64,000 nucleotides of DNA from Burkholderiales bacterium (GTDB lineage: Bacteria > Pseudomonadota > Gammaproteobacteria > Burkholderiales > Ga0077523): NCBI GenBank assembly GCA_019747905.1, contig JAIEQG010000045.1:1-64000 (forward strand), given 5' to 3'. The translations under genes were made by a program, and so were the position numbers. The notes below the pieces were generated by a model. It saw only the letters and a list, made by a program, of their open reading frames with translations, had not been told where the DNA came from and ran no database searches. Of the stretch, positions 1 through 10,196 are shown one piece after another. The first letter of the stretch is position 1, and each line of letters opens with the position of its first letter.

Positions 1-213
1 CTGAAGGGCATCTTCTGGAGCGCCGAGGGCGAGAGCTACAACTGGAAAGAGATGAACGAGTACAAGGCCGGCACCGTGATCCAGAAGCCCACCGGCAAGG
101 CCTACTACGGCTGGGCGCGCACGGCGGTGATCCTTGAAGAAAAGGGCATGGGCCCGACCAAGATCGAGTACGTGCACGAGGAAGACGATCCGCGCACCCA
201 CCGGCGCGAGTGA
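1..213 (+). CDS. 3' end of an unrecognised gene (partial)
   Basis: An open frame enters from the left edge and ends at the TGA at 211-213, giving the last 70 residues. The piece is rich in aromatic and charged residues (FWSAEGESYNW, AYYGWARTAV) and ends in a very charged tail, EEDDPRTHRRE. No family was recognised. It is followed within 20 bases by a good intrinsic terminator on the same strand, which supports it as the real end of a transcription unit. No membrane segment or signal is visible in this part. Confidence 0.7.
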   Translation: MKGIFWSAEGESYNWKEMNEYKAGTVIQKPTGKAYYGWARTAVILEEKGMGPTKIEYVHEEDDPRTHRRE

Positions 214-232
214 TGGTGCTGCGCCACTGATG

Positions 233-264
233 AAAACGCCCGCCGTGCGCGGGCGTTTTGTTTT
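233..264 (+). terminator. intrinsic terminator after the left-edge gene
   Basis: The dyad AAAACGCCCGC / GCGGGCGTTTT has a short loop and is followed by GTTTTGG. The GC-rich stem closed by A/T pairs is typical of a Rho-independent terminator reading rightward. Confidence 0.85.
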
Positions 265-280
265 GGTTCGGGCCGGAAGG

Positions 281-370
281 CCCCCATCCCAACATTCCCC
301 CGGCAATGCCGGGGGAAGGCGTGTACAACTCCCTCCCCCGACTGTGTCGGGGTAGGGTTGGGGAGGGGGC
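281..370. repeat. dispersed double-hairpin intergenic repeat, copy 1
   Basis: Two palindromes lie side by side: CCCCCGGCAATGCCGGGGG at 297-315 and a CCCCGAC/GTCGGGG stem near 336-352, flanked by runs of C and G. The reverse complement of 29970-30050 has the same order: a CCATCCC lead, a CCCCCGGC stem, a GTAC/ACTC-containing linker and a second C-rich stem. Both copies lie just downstream of a convergent gene pair's stop codons. It is probably a REP-like or chromosomal mobile repeat. There is no coding potential. Confidence 0.6.
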
Positions 371-385
371 GTCGTTGGCGACTGT

Positions 386-1264
386 CTAGTTCGCGGCAAC
401 CATGCGGATCTTCGCCACCGCCCGCTGGAATCGATCGGCGTTCTGCGGCCGATCGTTGAAGCGGTCGAACGTGGTCCCCATCGCCGTACCGAGCTTGTCG
501 AGGCGGTCCGATGGATTCGGATGGGTCTTGAAGAGCAACGCCATGTACTTGTCGTCGGCCTTGATCTTCGCGAGCGTCTGCAGCGCCGCCGCCAGACCCC
601 ACGGGTCGTACCCGGCGCGCGTCGCGAGGACGACCCCGATGCGGTCGGCATCGAATTCGTCGTCCTTGTCGAGACCGCGCGAATAGAGCTCCTTGGTCGG
701 CCCCACCAATGCGTTGACGAGTTCCCCGCCACGCGAGCCAGCGGTCGCTCCCGCTGCGCCGGCACCCAGCAGGTTCATATACGCGCCTTTGCGGATCGCG
801 TTCAGATGGTGCTTGCGCACCACGTGACCGATCTCGTGGCCGAGCACACCTGCCAGTTCGGCTTCGTTCTGCAGCAGATTCATCATGCCCTTGGTCACGA
901 TGATGTAGCCGCCGGGCGCGGCGAAGGCGTTGACGTGATCGCTGTCGTTGACGGCGAAATGCCACGGCAGGTTCGGCCGGTCCGACTGCGCCGCGACCCA
1001 CGCACCCACGAAGTTCACGTAGCGCTGGACTTCGGGATCATTGACCATGGGCCGCGCGCCGAGCAGGGTCTCGGTGATGCCCTCGCCCATTTCGATCTCT
1101 TCGGGCTCCTGGATGGTGCCGGTCGCCTGCTTGATGTTCTTCATCAGGCCTTCGACGCCGCCGATGTTGTCCATGAAGGCCTGGCCCTGCGGCCCGGCAC
1201 ACCCGGCGACGATGCCCACAGCACCGACGAGAACAACGGCGCACAGCAGCAGACGCGCGTTCAT
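386..1264 (-). CDS. M48 family metalloprotease, lipoprotein
   Basis: This 292-residue protein has a lipoprotein signal with lipobox VAGC and Cys22 as the predicted lipidated residue. The zinc protease motif HEIGH is at about residues 143-147, and the downstream EFDAD segment supplies the third zinc ligand. This is the pattern of periplasmic M48 proteases of the LoiP/YggG and BepA type, which degrade or mature misfolded envelope proteins. It lacks the TPR tail of BepA, so it resembles LoiP more. The ATG overlaps the stop of the SH3-domain gene by four bases (ATGA), so it is the last gene of a coupled trio with that gene and a CHASE2 cyclase. The substrate is unknown. Confidence 0.88.
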   Translation of the reverse strand: MNARLLLCAVVLVGAVGIVAGCAGPQGQAFMDNIGGVEGLMKNIKQATGTIQEPEEIEMGEGITETLLGARPMVNDPEVQRYVNFVGAWVAAQSDRPNLPWHFAVNDSDHVNAFAAPGGYIIVTKGMMNLLQNEAELAGVLGHEIGHVVRKHHLNAIRKGAYMNLLGAGAAGATAGSRGGELVNALVGPTKELYSRGLDKDDEFDADRIGVVLATRAGYDPWGLAAALQTLAKIKADDKYMALLFKTHPNPSDRLDKLGTAMGTTFDRFNDRPQNADRFQRAVAKIRMVAAN

Positions 1265-1782
1265 TTCTTCACCTTCACGGGTTTGCCGTCGGCATCGACG
1301 TAGGAGACGGTCTGCGCGGTCAATCCGCCGGCCGCCGCGAACTGCGCCGCACCGGCCGGCGGGATGGTGAAGGTTTCCATCTTCTTCACCTCTTCCGGAT
1401 TCGGCTTCGCTTCCTTCAGGTCCTCCTCGGAGAAGCCGCGCACGCCCGTGGTCACCGTGGGCCCTGCGCCGGTACCGCGTCGGCCGAACCCGATGGTGGT
1501 CGCCACCGCCGTCGGCTTCTTCGCCGGATCGGCACTACCGAGCCGCATGCTGAGCAGGCGTATCCAGCCTTCGACCTTGTCGGCGCGGATCTGCGACCAG
1601 CCGCCCTGGCGGCCGAGAATGGTGACCTGTGCCTTTTCCGGCAGTTTGCCAACACTTTGCGCATCGAGGAAAGGCTTCGCCTTCACCTCGGTTTCGCGCA
1701 GCGTATAGCCGGTCTCCTGCGCCCACGCCGCCGAGCACCCCAGCAGCATGCAGGCGGCAACCCACGTCCTAGTTCGGGTCAT
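1261..1782 (-). CDS. secreted bacterial SH3-domain protein
   Basis: The 173-residue protein begins with a cleavable signal peptide (ending near SAAWAQ). An SH3b domain follows at about residues 27-80 (RETEVKAKPFLDAQSVGKL, then GWSQIRADKVEGWI). SH3b modules usually bind peptidoglycan or act as periplasmic protein-binding modules. The C-terminal half is low in recognisable domains and contains a GFGRRGTGAGPTVTTGVRGF stretch and a Lys/Glu-rich linker. Four-base overlaps with both neighbours (cyclase upstream, M48 protease downstream) indicate translational coupling, so the three products probably act together at the envelope. No enzymatic residues are visible. Confidence 0.8.
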   Translation of the reverse strand: MTRTRTWVAACMLLGCSAAWAQETGYTLRETEVKAKPFLDAQSVGKLPEKAQVTILGRQGGWSQIRADKVEGWIRLLSMRLGSADPAKKPTAVATTIGFGRRGTGAGPTVTTGVRGFSEEDLKEAKPNPEEVKKMETFTIPPAGAAQFAAAGGLTAQTVSYVDADGKPVKVKK

Positions 1783-3611
1783 GACGTCTTCCTAGAGGGT
1801 TCGAAGAGCCGCACGCCCTGCGCGCGACCCTTTACCGGAAACGATCCGCGATCGGCGAAGCCAAAAGCATTCCCGCAGCGGCGCATGGTTTCCTCGGACA
1901 CGAGGATGCGCGCCACGCCCTTCGTCAGCCCTTCGATGCGGCTCGCCAGATTCACCGTATCGCCGATCGCAGTGTACTCGCGCCGCGCATCCGATCCGAT
2001 CAGGCCCACCACCGCCGGGCCCGAGTGGATGCCGATACCCACGTCGAAGTCGGCATCGGCCTCGCCCAGTTCGCGCTTGAACGCCTGCAGCGTGTCGGCC
2101 ATCTCGAGCGCGGCCGCCACCGCATGCTGCGCGTGGTCCGGGTCGTCGATCGGCGCACCCCAGCAGGCCATGATGGCGTCCCCGATGAATTTGTCGAGCG
2201 TGCCGCCGTGCCGGAAGATGACGTCCACCTGCTTCGAGAAGTAGCGGTTGAGCAGCGACACCACCTCCTGGGGCGTGCGCGATTCCGACAGGGTGGTGAA
2301 GCCTCGGATGTCGGAGAACAGGATCGTCACTTCACGGCTTTCACCGGCCCGCGAGAGGCCACCCTGGGCGATGATCTCCTTCACTACATGCGGATTCACG
2401 AAGCGGCTGAACTCCCGGACCGCCGACTCGCGCGAACGGCGTTCATCGCGATAGTCACGCAGCGCGTTCATCAGGAAGAACGCCCAGGCGAACAGCAGCG
2501 GTGTCATCACCGGCATCCAGGTGAGCGCACCGATGAAGAAATAGCTCGCACCCAGCAGGACCAGCGAAGCCGACACCAGGGCGAGCCCGATGCGCACGGT
2601 ATTGAGCCGACCCCAGAACGCCGCGCCGAGCAACACGATGAGCGCCAGTCCGAGTACCGGCGTGATCCACGGCGGGGCGGTCCGCAGCCACGTGCGATTC
2701 TTCAGGTTGTCGAGCGCCGTGGCGAGAATCTCCACGCCGGGATGGGTGTTGCTGACCGGTGTGACCCGGATGTCGCCCAGGCCCGTGGCCGTGGTGCCGA
2801 TGACGACGATCTTGTCGCGGAACTCGTCGGGTGCCCGGCGCTTCTTCTCGCTGTTGAGGTCCACGTACAGATCGACGAACGGGACCTGCGGATGGGCCTG
2901 GATGCCGCCGCGCCAGCCTAGCTGGATGTCGGCAAGATCCGGCAGCGGCCAACCCAGATCCGCACCGACGCGCGCCGGCAGCGAAGGGATGCGCCAGCCG
3001 TAGGCGGTGTCGAAGACGATGTAGCGCCGTCCGACGCCGTCGCGGTCCTGCCGGAAATTGATGAGGCCCAGACGCCAGTGCTCCGTCGCCAGCGCGAAGG
3101 GTTGCAGTACGTCGATGGTGGCGTTCTTCTCCGAGCGCGGACCGCGGATCGCACCCAGCGCCGGTGCGAGATCGGCGATCGGCACCCCGTAAGGATCGCC
3201 AACGGCATCGTGCCGCGCCGTCGGGAAGTACACGTTGTCTAGGCCCTGCAGCGCGCGGTTGAAGTCCTGATCCGACTCCGGGCGATAGACATCGGGTTCC
3301 CCGAACAGGATATCGAAGACGATAGCCTTCGGCTTCTGCCTGGCGAGGTAGGCGACCATCTCGCCGTGCACCGATCGCGGCCACGGCCAGCGGCCGGCAA
3401 GCTCCGCCATGCCGGTGAGGCTTTGCTCGTCGATCGCGATCACGACGATGTCGGGGTCGCCCTTCAGCTTCTGCGCCTGGCTGCGCAGAAAGAAATCCGT
3501 GACGCGGTTGGAAAGGGCCTCGGTGAAATGGAGCCAGTGCGCCTCGATCAGAACGAGGCCGACGAACACCGCGAGCAACGCGGCCAGGAAGCGGGTGCGA
3601 GTCGAGGGCAC
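1779..3611 (-). CDS. CHASE2-domain class III adenylate cyclase
   Basis: This 610-residue membrane protein has an N-terminal transmembrane segment, an extracytoplasmic CHASE2 sensor (about 30-310, with IDEQSL and GRWPWPR motifs), three closely spaced membrane segments (about 315-385) and a C-terminal class III cyclase domain. The metal-binding aspartates are in FSDIRGFT (about residue 434) and GDAIMACWG (about 478). The Lys in DKFIGD and the Asp in AIGDTVN match the adenine-recognising pair, so cAMP is the likely product. The start is GTG at 3611. It lies 39 bases after metF on the same strand and overlaps the SH3 gene by four bases. The CHASE2 ligand is unknown. Confidence 0.9.
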   Translation of the reverse strand: MPSTRTRFLAALLAVFVGLVLIEAHWLHFTEALSNRVTDFFLRSQAQKLKGDPDIVVIAIDEQSLTGMAELAGRWPWPRSVHGEMVAYLARQKPKAIVFDILFGEPDVYRPESDQDFNRALQGLDNVYFPTARHDAVGDPYGVPIADLAPALGAIRGPRSEKNATIDVLQPFALATEHWRLGLINFRQDRDGVGRRYIVFDTAYGWRIPSLPARVGADLGWPLPDLADIQLGWRGGIQAHPQVPFVDLYVDLNSEKKRRAPDEFRDKIVVIGTTATGLGDIRVTPVSNTHPGVEILATALDNLKNRTWLRTAPPWITPVLGLALIVLLGAAFWGRLNTVRIGLALVSASLVLLGASYFFIGALTWMPVMTPLLFAWAFFLMNALRDYRDERRSRESAVREFSRFVNPHVVKEIIAQGGLSRAGESREVTILFSDIRGFTTLSESRTPQEVVSLLNRYFSKQVDVIFRHGGTLDKFIGDAIMACWGAPIDDPDHAQHAVAAALEMADTLQAFKRELGEADADFDVGIGIHSGPAVVGLIGSDARREYTAIGDTVNLASRIEGLTKGVARILVSEETMRRCGNAFGFADRGSFPVKGRAQGVRLFEPSRKTS

Positions 3612-3650
3612 GCGCCGGAGTCTACTTGCGTTTGCGCGAAACGGGTGCGG

Positions 3651-4481
3651 TCACAACCCCAGCCGCTGCCAGATAGTGGTGACCGCCCCGGCCTGATTCA
3701 GCGTATAGAAATGCAGGCCCGGTGCGCCGTTGCGCAGCAGGTCGTCGCACAGGCGCGTCACCACATCGAGGCCGAAGGCGCGGATCGACGCGGCGTCGTC
3801 GCCGAAGCCTTCCAGCTTGCGGCGGATCCAGCGCGGAATCTCCGCACCGCAAGCGTCCGAGAACCGCGCGAGCTGCGTGAAGCGGCTGATCGGCATGATG
3901 CCGGGCACGATCGGGATGTCGATCCCGAGGGCTTCGCACTGATCGCGGAAGTAGTAGTAAGCGTCGGCGTTGAAGAAATACTGCGTGATGGCCGAATCAG
4001 CACCCGCCTTCACCTTGCGCTCGAAGTTGCGCAGGTCATCTTCGGCGGAGCGCGACTGCGGGTGGTATTCCGGGTAGGCAGCCACTTCGACGTGGAATGT
4101 GGCGCCGTACTTCTCCCGGATGAACGAGACGAGATCCGAGGCGTAGCGGAACTCGCCGATCTCCACCATGCCCGAAGGCAGGTCGCCGCGGAGCGCCACG
4201 ATGCGTTCGATGCCGGACGCTCGGTACCGATCGAGCAGCTCCGCCGTGGAGGCCTTGGTGGCCGCCACGCAGGACAGGTGCGGGGCCACTTTCTGGCCCT
4301 CCGTCTGCAGCTCGGAGACTACGCCAAAGGTGCGGTCGCGCGTCGAACCTCCAGCTCCATAGGTCACGGAGAAGTACGCCGGATGCAGCTGCGCCAGTTG
4401 GCTGCGCGTGACACGCAGTTTCTCCAGCCCCTCCGGCGTCTGAGGCGGAAACAACTCGAACGAGAACGAACGCGCGACCAC
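3651..4481 (-). CDS. metF: 5,10-methylenetetrahydrofolate reductase
   Basis: MetF reduces methylene-THF to 5-methyl-THF with FAD, feeding methionine synthesis. The N-terminus has the catalytic Glu motif FELFPPQTPEG. SVTYGAGGSTRDRT and the flavin/folate-site motif VALRGDLP follow, and QYFFNADAYYYF and PGIMPI are typical of the family. The GTG at 4481 is preferred over a TTG five codons upstream because AGGAGG lies directly before it, and it gives 276 residues. The gene follows ahcY on the same strand, a common betaproteobacterial pair for recycling homocysteine. Two hairpins separate the two genes. Confidence 0.95.
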   Translation of the reverse strand: MVARSFSFELFPPQTPEGLEKLRVTRSQLAQLHPAYFSVTYGAGGSTRDRTFGVVSELQTEGQKVAPHLSCVAATKASTAELLDRYRASGIERIVALRGDLPSGMVEIGEFRYASDLVSFIREKYGATFHVEVAAYPEYHPQSRSAEDDLRNFERKVKAGADSAITQYFFNADAYYYFRDQCEALGIDIPIVPGIMPISRFTQLARFSDACGAEIPRWIRRKLEGFGDDAASIRAFGLDVVTRLCDDLLRNGAPGLHFYTLNQAGAVTTIWQRLGL

Positions 4482-4521
4482 TGGTCCTCCTACCAACTCA
4501 CTCCGCGACGCCTACCCACCC

Positions 4522-4597
4522 GCGCTGATTGAGCGTCAACCCACAGGGTTGTCGCTCGAATCAGCGCAACTGACCCGTCATCCGCAGGATGGCGGGT

Positions 4598-4598
<1 letters not shown>
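4522..4598 (-). other. two consecutive hairpins between ahcY and metF
   Basis: A long dyad at 4522-4567 pairs GCGCTGATT, GAGCG and CAACCC with GGGTTG, CGCTC and AATCAGCGC around an ACA loop. A second, GACCCGTCATCC / GGATGGCGGGTC, occupies 4572-4598 and touches the ahcY stop codon. Neither is followed by a T-run, so they look more like mRNA-stabilising or partial-termination structures than a full terminator. They would set the ahcY:metF expression ratio. This is inference from folding only. Confidence 0.55.
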
Positions 4599-6016
<1,418 letters not shown>

Positions 6017-6109
6017 GGCGTCTCTCCTGGTTGATGGACCAGGCCACTGGACGGCGCGAACGGAGGAAGCGGTGCTGCCCGTCTCGCCACCCGTGAGCGT
6101 GGTCACGAG

Positions 6110-6172
6110 TCAACGAGCGCGGTTCCGAAACCTGAGCCTGGCGGGGGACCCCGTTGCAGCGCTCCTCAGGAC
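6110..6172 (-). promoter_or_regulatory. S-adenosylhomocysteine (SAH) riboswitch upstream of ahcY
   Basis: Read on the minus strand, the leader starts CCTGAGGAGCGCTGCAACGG and then contains CCAGGCTCAGG, the hallmark core of the SAH riboswitch. CCTGAG (6165-6170) pairs with CTCAGG (6131-6136) as P1. GGGG/CCCC forms an inner hairpin, GGTT-TCGG-AACC forms a downstream hairpin (6121-6132), and GAGCGC can pair with the distal GCGCTC as the known pseudoknot. This riboswitch class turns expression on when SAH accumulates and is known in front of ahcY in betaproteobacteria. The ahcY GTG lies about 95 bases downstream. Confidence 0.92.
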
Positions 6173-6180
6173 GGCGCGGA

Positions 6181-6433
6181 TTGTACCCCAGACCGGCCTC
6201 AAGGCAAGTTTGGTTTGCGGCGCCGCACAAAACCACGTATCCTGCAGCCCCTGCGTATGGGATCGACCACCTGCCGATCTCTTTCCGACACCGGAAAGCG
6301 CATTTTTCATCGGCTCTGACTCAAGTCTCCGGCAATTGTGGAGGTCCCTGGTTGGCGGCGATGCCGTCGCACCAGGGTGCGGCTCCCAGGCGTTCCACAC
6401 CGTGGCAATGCCCCCGAAATGCTGGAGAACTGA
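6181..6433. promoter_or_regulatory. divergent intergenic region, ahcY leader / helicase leader
   Basis: This stretch separates two divergently read genes and must hold both promoters. No clear -35/-10 pair or operator was identified. A more A/T-rich patch around 6296-6345 (CGCATTTTTCATCGGCTCTG) is the likeliest promoter location for the rightward helicase. An imperfect repeat, CCCTGGTTGGCGG and GCACCAGGGTGCGG, follows. No small gene with a credible start was seen. Confidence 0.35.
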
Positions 6434-7768
6434 TTGAGTCACGACCTTCCGGTCGCGCCTGATGCGCTGACCTTTGCTTCCCTCGGACTGCCCGAAGTAC
6501 TGCTGAAGGCAGTCGAAGGTGCCGGTTACACCCAACCCACCTCGGTCCAGGCCGCGGCGATTCCCGCCGCCATGGCCGGCGGCGACCTGATGGTCTCCGC
6601 GGCGACCGGCAGCGGCAAGACCGCTGCGTTCCTGTTGCCGGCCCTGCAGCGCCTGGTCTCCTCGGAGAAGCGCGCCGTTCCCGGCGGCGGCCCGCGCATC
6701 CTCGTGCTCACCCCGACGCGCGAACTGTCGCTGCAGGTCACCAAGGCCTGCGAACTCTACGGCCGCACCTTGAAGTGGCTGCGTACCGCCTCCGTGGTCG
6801 GCGGCGTCCCCTATGGCGCCCAGCTGCGCGCGATTCGCGGCGCCCTCGACGTGCTGATTGCCACGCCCGGCCGCCTGCTCGATCTCACGAAGAGCGGCCG
6901 CCTGGATCTGGCCCGCGTCGAGGTGCTCGTGCTCGACGAAGCCGACCGCATGCTGGACATGGGCTTCATCGATGACATCCGCTCGATCGTCGCCGCCACG
7001 CCCGCCTCGCGCCAGACGTTGTTGTTCTCCGCCACGCTCGACGGCGACGTGGCGAAGCTCGCCGGGCAATTGATGAACGCGCCGCAGCGCATCGAGCTCG
7101 CCTCCCACCGCGATCGTCACGAAGGCATCACGCAGCGTCTGCATTGGGCCGACAATCGCGCCCACAAGGAGCGCCTGCTCGACCACCTGTTGCGCGACAC
7201 CACCATCGACCAGGCGATCGTGTTCACTTCGACGCAACGCGATGCCGAGCGCATCGCCGCGCTGATCGAAGCGAGCGGCCATGCGGTGGCCGCTTTGCAC
7301 GGGGGCATGCCGCAATCCCAGCGCAATCGCACGCTCACCGGGTTGCGCCACCGGCGCCTGCGGGTGCTCGTCGCCACCGACGTGGCTTCGCGCGGTATCG
7401 ACGTCCCGACCATCAGCCATGTCATCAACTACGGCATGCCGATGAACTCCGAGGACTACGTGCACCGCATCGGCCGCACTGGCCGCGCCGGACGCACGGG
7501 TCTCGCCGTCACACTGGCCGAGCATGCCGACCTGCACAAGATCCGCGGCATCGAACGCTTCACCACCCAGCGCATCCCGGTGGCGACGATCGAAGGCCTG
7601 GAACCGCGCATGCCGGAACCCGCGACCCACAACCGGTCCGGCACCGGAGCCGGTCGCCGTGGCAGCGGTGGCGGGCGCTCGTTCAGCGGGCGACCCCATT
7701 CCGGCCGCGACCGCGATTCCCGCTCGGAAAGAACCACGGGCGCACCGCAGCGCGCCCGTCGTCCGTAA
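6434..7768 (+). CDS. DEAD-box ATP-dependent RNA helicase (RhlE-like)
   Basis: The 444-residue protein has all core motifs in order: Q-motif region GYTQPTSVQ, Walker A AATGSGKT, the PTREL motif, VLDEADRMLDMGF, SAT in LLFSATLDG, ASRGIDV and HRIGRTGRAGR. A Gly/Arg/Ser-rich basic tail (about 400-444) probably binds RNA. It is likely to remodel structured RNA in ribosome assembly or mRNA decay. The start is TTG at 6434, with GGAGAA six bases upstream. No in-frame ATG precedes the Q motif. A strong terminator follows, so it is probably monocistronic. RhlE is the nearest subgroup by layout, but RhlB or SrmB cannot be excluded. Confidence 0.93.
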   Translation: MSHDLPVAPDALTFASLGLPEVLLKAVEGAGYTQPTSVQAAAIPAAMAGGDLMVSAATGSGKTAAFLLPALQRLVSSEKRAVPGGGPRILVLTPTRELSLQVTKACELYGRTLKWLRTASVVGGVPYGAQLRAIRGALDVLIATPGRLLDLTKSGRLDLARVEVLVLDEADRMLDMGFIDDIRSIVAATPASRQTLLFSATLDGDVAKLAGQLMNAPQRIELASHRDRHEGITQRLHWADNRAHKERLLDHLLRDTTIDQAIVFTSTQRDAERIAALIEASGHAVAALHGGMPQSQRNRTLTGLRHRRLRVLVATDVASRGIDVPTISHVINYGMPMNSEDYVHRIGRTGRAGRTGLAVTLAEHADLHKIRGIERFTTQRIPVATIEGLEPRMPEPATHNRSGTGAGRRGSGGGRSFSGRPHSGRDRDSRSERTTGAPQRARRP

Positions 7769-7778
7769 GCAGTCTTCC

Positions 7779-7813
7779 AAGAACCCCCGCCCTGCGCGGG
7801 GGTTCTTCTTTCT
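7779..7813 (+). terminator. intrinsic terminator after the DEAD-box helicase
   Basis: The perfect dyad AAGAACCCCCGC / GCGGGGGTTCTT has a three-to-four base loop and is followed by CTTTCT. The stem is long and GC-rich. The A/T-closed ends would also let it act on the convergent metK transcript. Confidence 0.92.
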
Positions 7814-7879
7814 CAGCCTCCGAACGGTCGTACCGGATTTCGCGATAGTAGCGTCGGCTTCCAGCGGGGATTCGCTTGA

Positions 7880-8050
7880 CCGTCGATCCCCACCTTGCAG
7901 GTGGGGCGGCGAACGCGGCGGAGCAGGGGCCCCACGGAGTGGGGATGCGACCCGCGTCCCGACGCACCGGGGATCGCCACCCCGACGATCGCTTGCGCGG
8001 TCGGATCCCCATCTTGCGATGGGGCCCCTCCTCCGCGCTCCAGCGATCCC
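7880..8050. repeat. GC-rich palindrome cluster between helicase and metK
   Basis: Two related hairpins occur: CCCCACCT-TGC-AGGTGGGG (about 7888-7906) and CCCCATC-TTGC-GATGGGG (about 8007-8024). A longer inverted pair, GCGGAGCAGGGGCCCCA (7918-7934) and TGGGGCCCCTCCTCCGC (8020-8036), brackets the middle of the region. There is no T-run and no credible gene. It may be a degenerate repeat insertion and could also serve as the 3' end of the metK transcript. Confidence 0.5.
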
Positions 8051-8071
8051 CTCGCCGGGTAGCTCACCCCG

Positions 8072-9229
<1,158 letters not shown>

Positions 9230-9314
9230 GCTTGTGCGGCCTACATGGATGTGTTGATAAAAAAGGCCCGGCAGGATAGCAGATTCCCCCTTTGCGCCGA
9301 AACCGAACCAGGCG
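9230..9314 (-). promoter_or_regulatory. metK leader with candidate promoter
   Basis: On the minus strand, TGCTATCCT near 9273-9281 resembles an extended -10 element. The predicted -35 (about 9296-9301, TTCGGC) is poor. The transcript would begin GGCC plus a T-run and contain a GGCC...GGCC pairing before the ATG. No known SAM riboswitch core was recognised. The acyltransferase gene diverges from the other side with very little room for its own promoter. Confidence 0.3.
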
Positions 9315-10181
9315 ATGCTCGAAGCCGTCTTGAGGCTGCTCGCCCGCCTGCCGCTTAGCTGGTTGCACCGCCTGGGCGCCGCTGCCGGTTGGCTCACGTA
9401 CCGGCTCGCGCCTCGCTACGCGGCACGCCTGACCGACAACATCGCGACGAGCGGTCTCGCCGACGATCCGCGCGTGTTCGAGCGCATCTGCCGTGCAGCC
9501 GTGCGTGAAACCGGGAAGGGCTTGCTCGAGCTGCCCGCCATCTGGTTCAGGCCCGCGGACGACGCGGCCGGGCTTGTCGTCGAGACCCATGGCTGGGAAT
9601 CGGTCGAGGCCGCGCGTGCCGTCGGACGGGGCATCCTGTTCCTCACGCCGCACCTTGGCTGTTTCGAGGTCTCGGCCCTGTATGCGGCCATGCGCCTGCC
9701 GATCACCGTTCTGTACCGCCCGCCGAAGCTGCGCTGGCTCGAGCCGCTCATGCGCATCGGCCGCACGCGCGGGTATGGTCGGCTCGCACCGACTTCCATG
9801 GGCGGCGTGCGGCAACTGCTGAAGGCGTTGCGCAACGGCGAAGCGGTCGGCCTGCTGCCGGATCACGTGCCCGGATTCGGCGAAGGCGTGTGGGCGGAGT
9901 TCTTCGGCCGGCCGGCCTACACCATGACTCTGGTCGGCAAGCTGCAGAAGGCCACCGGATGCATCGCGATCCTCGCCTTCGCCCGGCGGTTGCCCGAGGG
10001 GCGCGGCTACGCCCTCGACCTCGACGTGCTCGAGGAAGATCTCACCGGTCCGGTCGGCGCGCGCCGTTTGAATGCCGCCATCGAAGACCTGGTGCGGCGC
10101 TGCCCCGAGCAATATCTCTGGAGCTACAACCGCTACAAGGTCCCGGCCGGCGTCCAACCGCCATCGGCGGCGACCACCTGA
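9315..10181 (+). CDS. LpxL/HtrB-family lipid A acyltransferase (first of two)
   Basis: This 288-residue inner-membrane enzyme adds a secondary acyl chain to lipid A or a related lipid. The hydrophobic N-terminus ([19 protein letters not shown]) anchors it. The family HX4D/E catalytic motif is present as HLGCFE at about residue 114, followed by [25 protein letters not shown] and [13 protein letters not shown], which match LpxL blocks. It ends 15 bases before a second acyltransferase with which it forms an operon. It cannot be assigned to LpxL or LpxM by inspection. Confidence 0.87.
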   Translation: MLEAVLRLLARLPLSWLHRLGAAAGWLTYRLAPRYAARLTDNIATSGLADDPRVFERICRAAVRETGKGLLELPAIWFRPADDAAGLVVETHGWESVEAARAVGRGILFLTPHLGCFEVSALYAAMRLPITVLYRPPKLRWLEPLMRIGRTRGYGRLAPTSMGGVRQLLKALRNGEAVGLLPDHVPGFGEGVWAEFFGRPAYTMTLVGKLQKATGCIAILAFARRLPEGRGYALDLDVLEEDLTGPVGARRLNAAIEDLVRRCPEQYLWSYNRYKVPAGVQPPSAATT

Positions 10182-10196
10182 TATGGCTTGCCCCCG

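Noticed and set aside
9230..9314. SAM riboswitch in the metK leader
   Set aside because: No conserved core of SAM-I, SAM-II, SAM-III or SAM/SAH classes was found, and the leader is only 85 bases with a T-run near its start.
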